Assembly (NCBI GenBank): GCA_008933995.1
Contig: WARS01003734.1
Coordinates: 1,696,599-1,760,598, forward strand
DNA: 64,000 nucleotides
From: Datnioides undecimradiatus
Taxonomy: Eukaryota; Chordata; Actinopteri; Lobotiformes; Datnioididae
Direction: 5' to 3'
Shown here: in pieces, positions 62,822 through 64,000 of the stretch
Position numbering within the stretch: the first letter of the stretch is position 1
Layout of the letters: the number at the start of each line of letters is the position of its first letter
Translations under genes and position numbers: made by a program
Notes under the pieces: generated by a model
Databases searched by the model: none
Told to the model about the DNA's origin: nothing
The model's input: only the letters and a program-made list of their open reading frames with translations

Positions 62822-64000
62822 GTGAGTGTTAACGGTCGGTCTGTGTCCCAGTTCGGTCTGTAAGCTAGCATCGCAGCGCTCACATAGTGCGTAATGTTAA
62901 ATTAGCCCCCCCCAATCATTTTTATGAATGAATAAAAAGACCTGACAACAACTTCGGCGTGTAGTTTCTCACGCTGTGACTCAGCTTGTTTCAGGTTAGC
63001 ATCGTTCATATTTAGCTTCATGATGCCGGTAATCTCAACCTCATCCTGTGGACCGCACACAGCCGCTGCTTAATCTTCTGCACAGTAGTAAAGGTAGTCT
63101 GGGTACCGGTGAGAGTTCACCGTGGATTCACCTGCCATTACCCTGCGCGGACAGCGACGTGCGAAACTACATTTAAAAAGCGCATCTTATCATATTTTCT
63201 TCTCCTACAAATACACACGCTGGTAAAAATGAACAAAAAGGACATTTTCTGAATTGTTATGATTTACTTTTCAATTCGGCATCATTTAGTAATTGCTGCA
63301 ACACATGATTACAAACATTAAGACAAAAATAATAACACGACTGCTCCACTGGATGGCATATAATTGATGAATGATGAGTAACGGTAATAATGATGCTTAT
63401 CATCATCAATATCACCTGATATTATAACTTTCATGACAATTTTTCACAGCTATTAAAAATGCAAATAATTGGTGACATAAATATTTCAGTGGCATTCCCA
63501 ATGTGAGGATATTCTATTTTTAATTTTAATAAATCAACTTAATATCTTTTAGTAATTTGAGACTTTTAGAAAAGGACATTGGAATATGTAAAAACGTTTT
63601 TTAGGAAACTTTGTCAGATTATTCCCTATTTTCTATAATAATAATGTAAATTAACTATAAACTCCAATACAGTGAAGGAGAACAGTGAAGTTTGATGTAA
63701 AACACAAAGGAGACCAAAGACACAAAAATAAGAGAGAGCACATCTAAACCTTGACATGTAATCAGTGCAGAGCCACCAGGTGGATCAGATCTACACAAAA
63801 CCTCCCATCGATTTGTTCAAAGGTCTTAAGTCATGTTCTACCTGAGTGTTCCTGTTGCCAAGAAGAGAGGCCACATTAAACTGTCAGACCTCGACAATGA
63901 AGAAGAAATATGACGGGGGTGGTCTCTGCACAGCACAGAGGTGACTGGAGTGTATCAGAGCATGTAATTAATATCGAAAGGAGCCCTCTGTACCACTTTT
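62822..64000 (+). other. u2af2 intron 1 (start)
   Basis: AT-rich. No second exon is seen before the window ends. A short coding-like fragment at about 63780-63930 is described among the findings. Confidence 0.5.

Overview
The window is a piece of a ray-finned (teleost) fish chromosome. The evidence is short vertebrate-type exons with GT/AG introns, long CA/TG microsatellites, several interspersed repeats of the kind common in spiny-rayed fishes, and a gene order matching the GAS7-RCVRN-GSG1L2-DHRS7C block of human 17p13. There is no prokaryotic, plasmid or CRISPR content. All exon joins below were worked out by hand from splice sites, codon phase and remembered family sequence. No search was run.

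Layout, left to right. (1) 1-22.2 kb: gas7 on +, from an internal exon to the stop at 20318 and a ~1.9 kb 3' UTR. It includes an internal promoter and alternative first exon around 4.66 kb. (2) 25.0-26.2 kb: rcvrn (recoverin) on -, tail to tail with gas7, complete in three coding exons. (3) 30.26-36.78 kb: gsg1l2 on +, a claudin-like four-pass membrane protein, five coding exons. (4) 39.2-40.3 kb: a natd1-like GNAT-fold N-acetyltransferase gene on -, three exons. (5) 41.5-55.8 kb: a rearranged, repeat-rich block built from copies of an unrecognised coiled-coil gene. Two copies lie head to head around twin TATA boxes (43.4-43.7 kb), a third lies in direct orientation at 51.4-54.3 kb, and a fourth 3' fragment sits at 55.35-55.8 kb. 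The coiled-coil part carries a 75-bp (25-residue) coding minisatellite. The repeated unit also carries the last exon of dhrs7c, so this exon is present twice (47181-47387 and 54548-54754). (6) 56.1-58.0 kb, with a probable non-coding first exon near 60.4-60.5 kb: the rest of dhrs7c on -. (7) 62.77 kb: first coding exon of a U2AF2-like splicing-factor gene on +, continuing past the window.

The conserved genes are ordinary neighbours and do not form a pathway: gas7 (membrane-bending F-BAR), rcvrn (photoreceptor calcium sensor), gsg1l2 (membrane protein), natd1-like (acyltransferase), dhrs7c (sarcoplasmic-reticulum short-chain dehydrogenase) and u2af2 (3' splice-site recognition).

The most unusual part is 41.5-55.8 kb. 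A TATA-driven coiled-coil gene family has been inverted and tandemly copied across the 3' end of dhrs7c. Every copy has scattered one-base indels, and both copies of the dhrs7c last exon are frame-broken. This is either real decay after segmental duplication or unpolished long-read sequence in a repeat, and the two can be told apart. Secondary items are a (TG)n tract in place of the polypyrimidine tract of one gas7 exon, a splice acceptor inside the gas7 alternative first exon, CRX/OTX-type sites upstream of rcvrn, and a 233-bp inverted-repeat element in a gsg1l2 intron.
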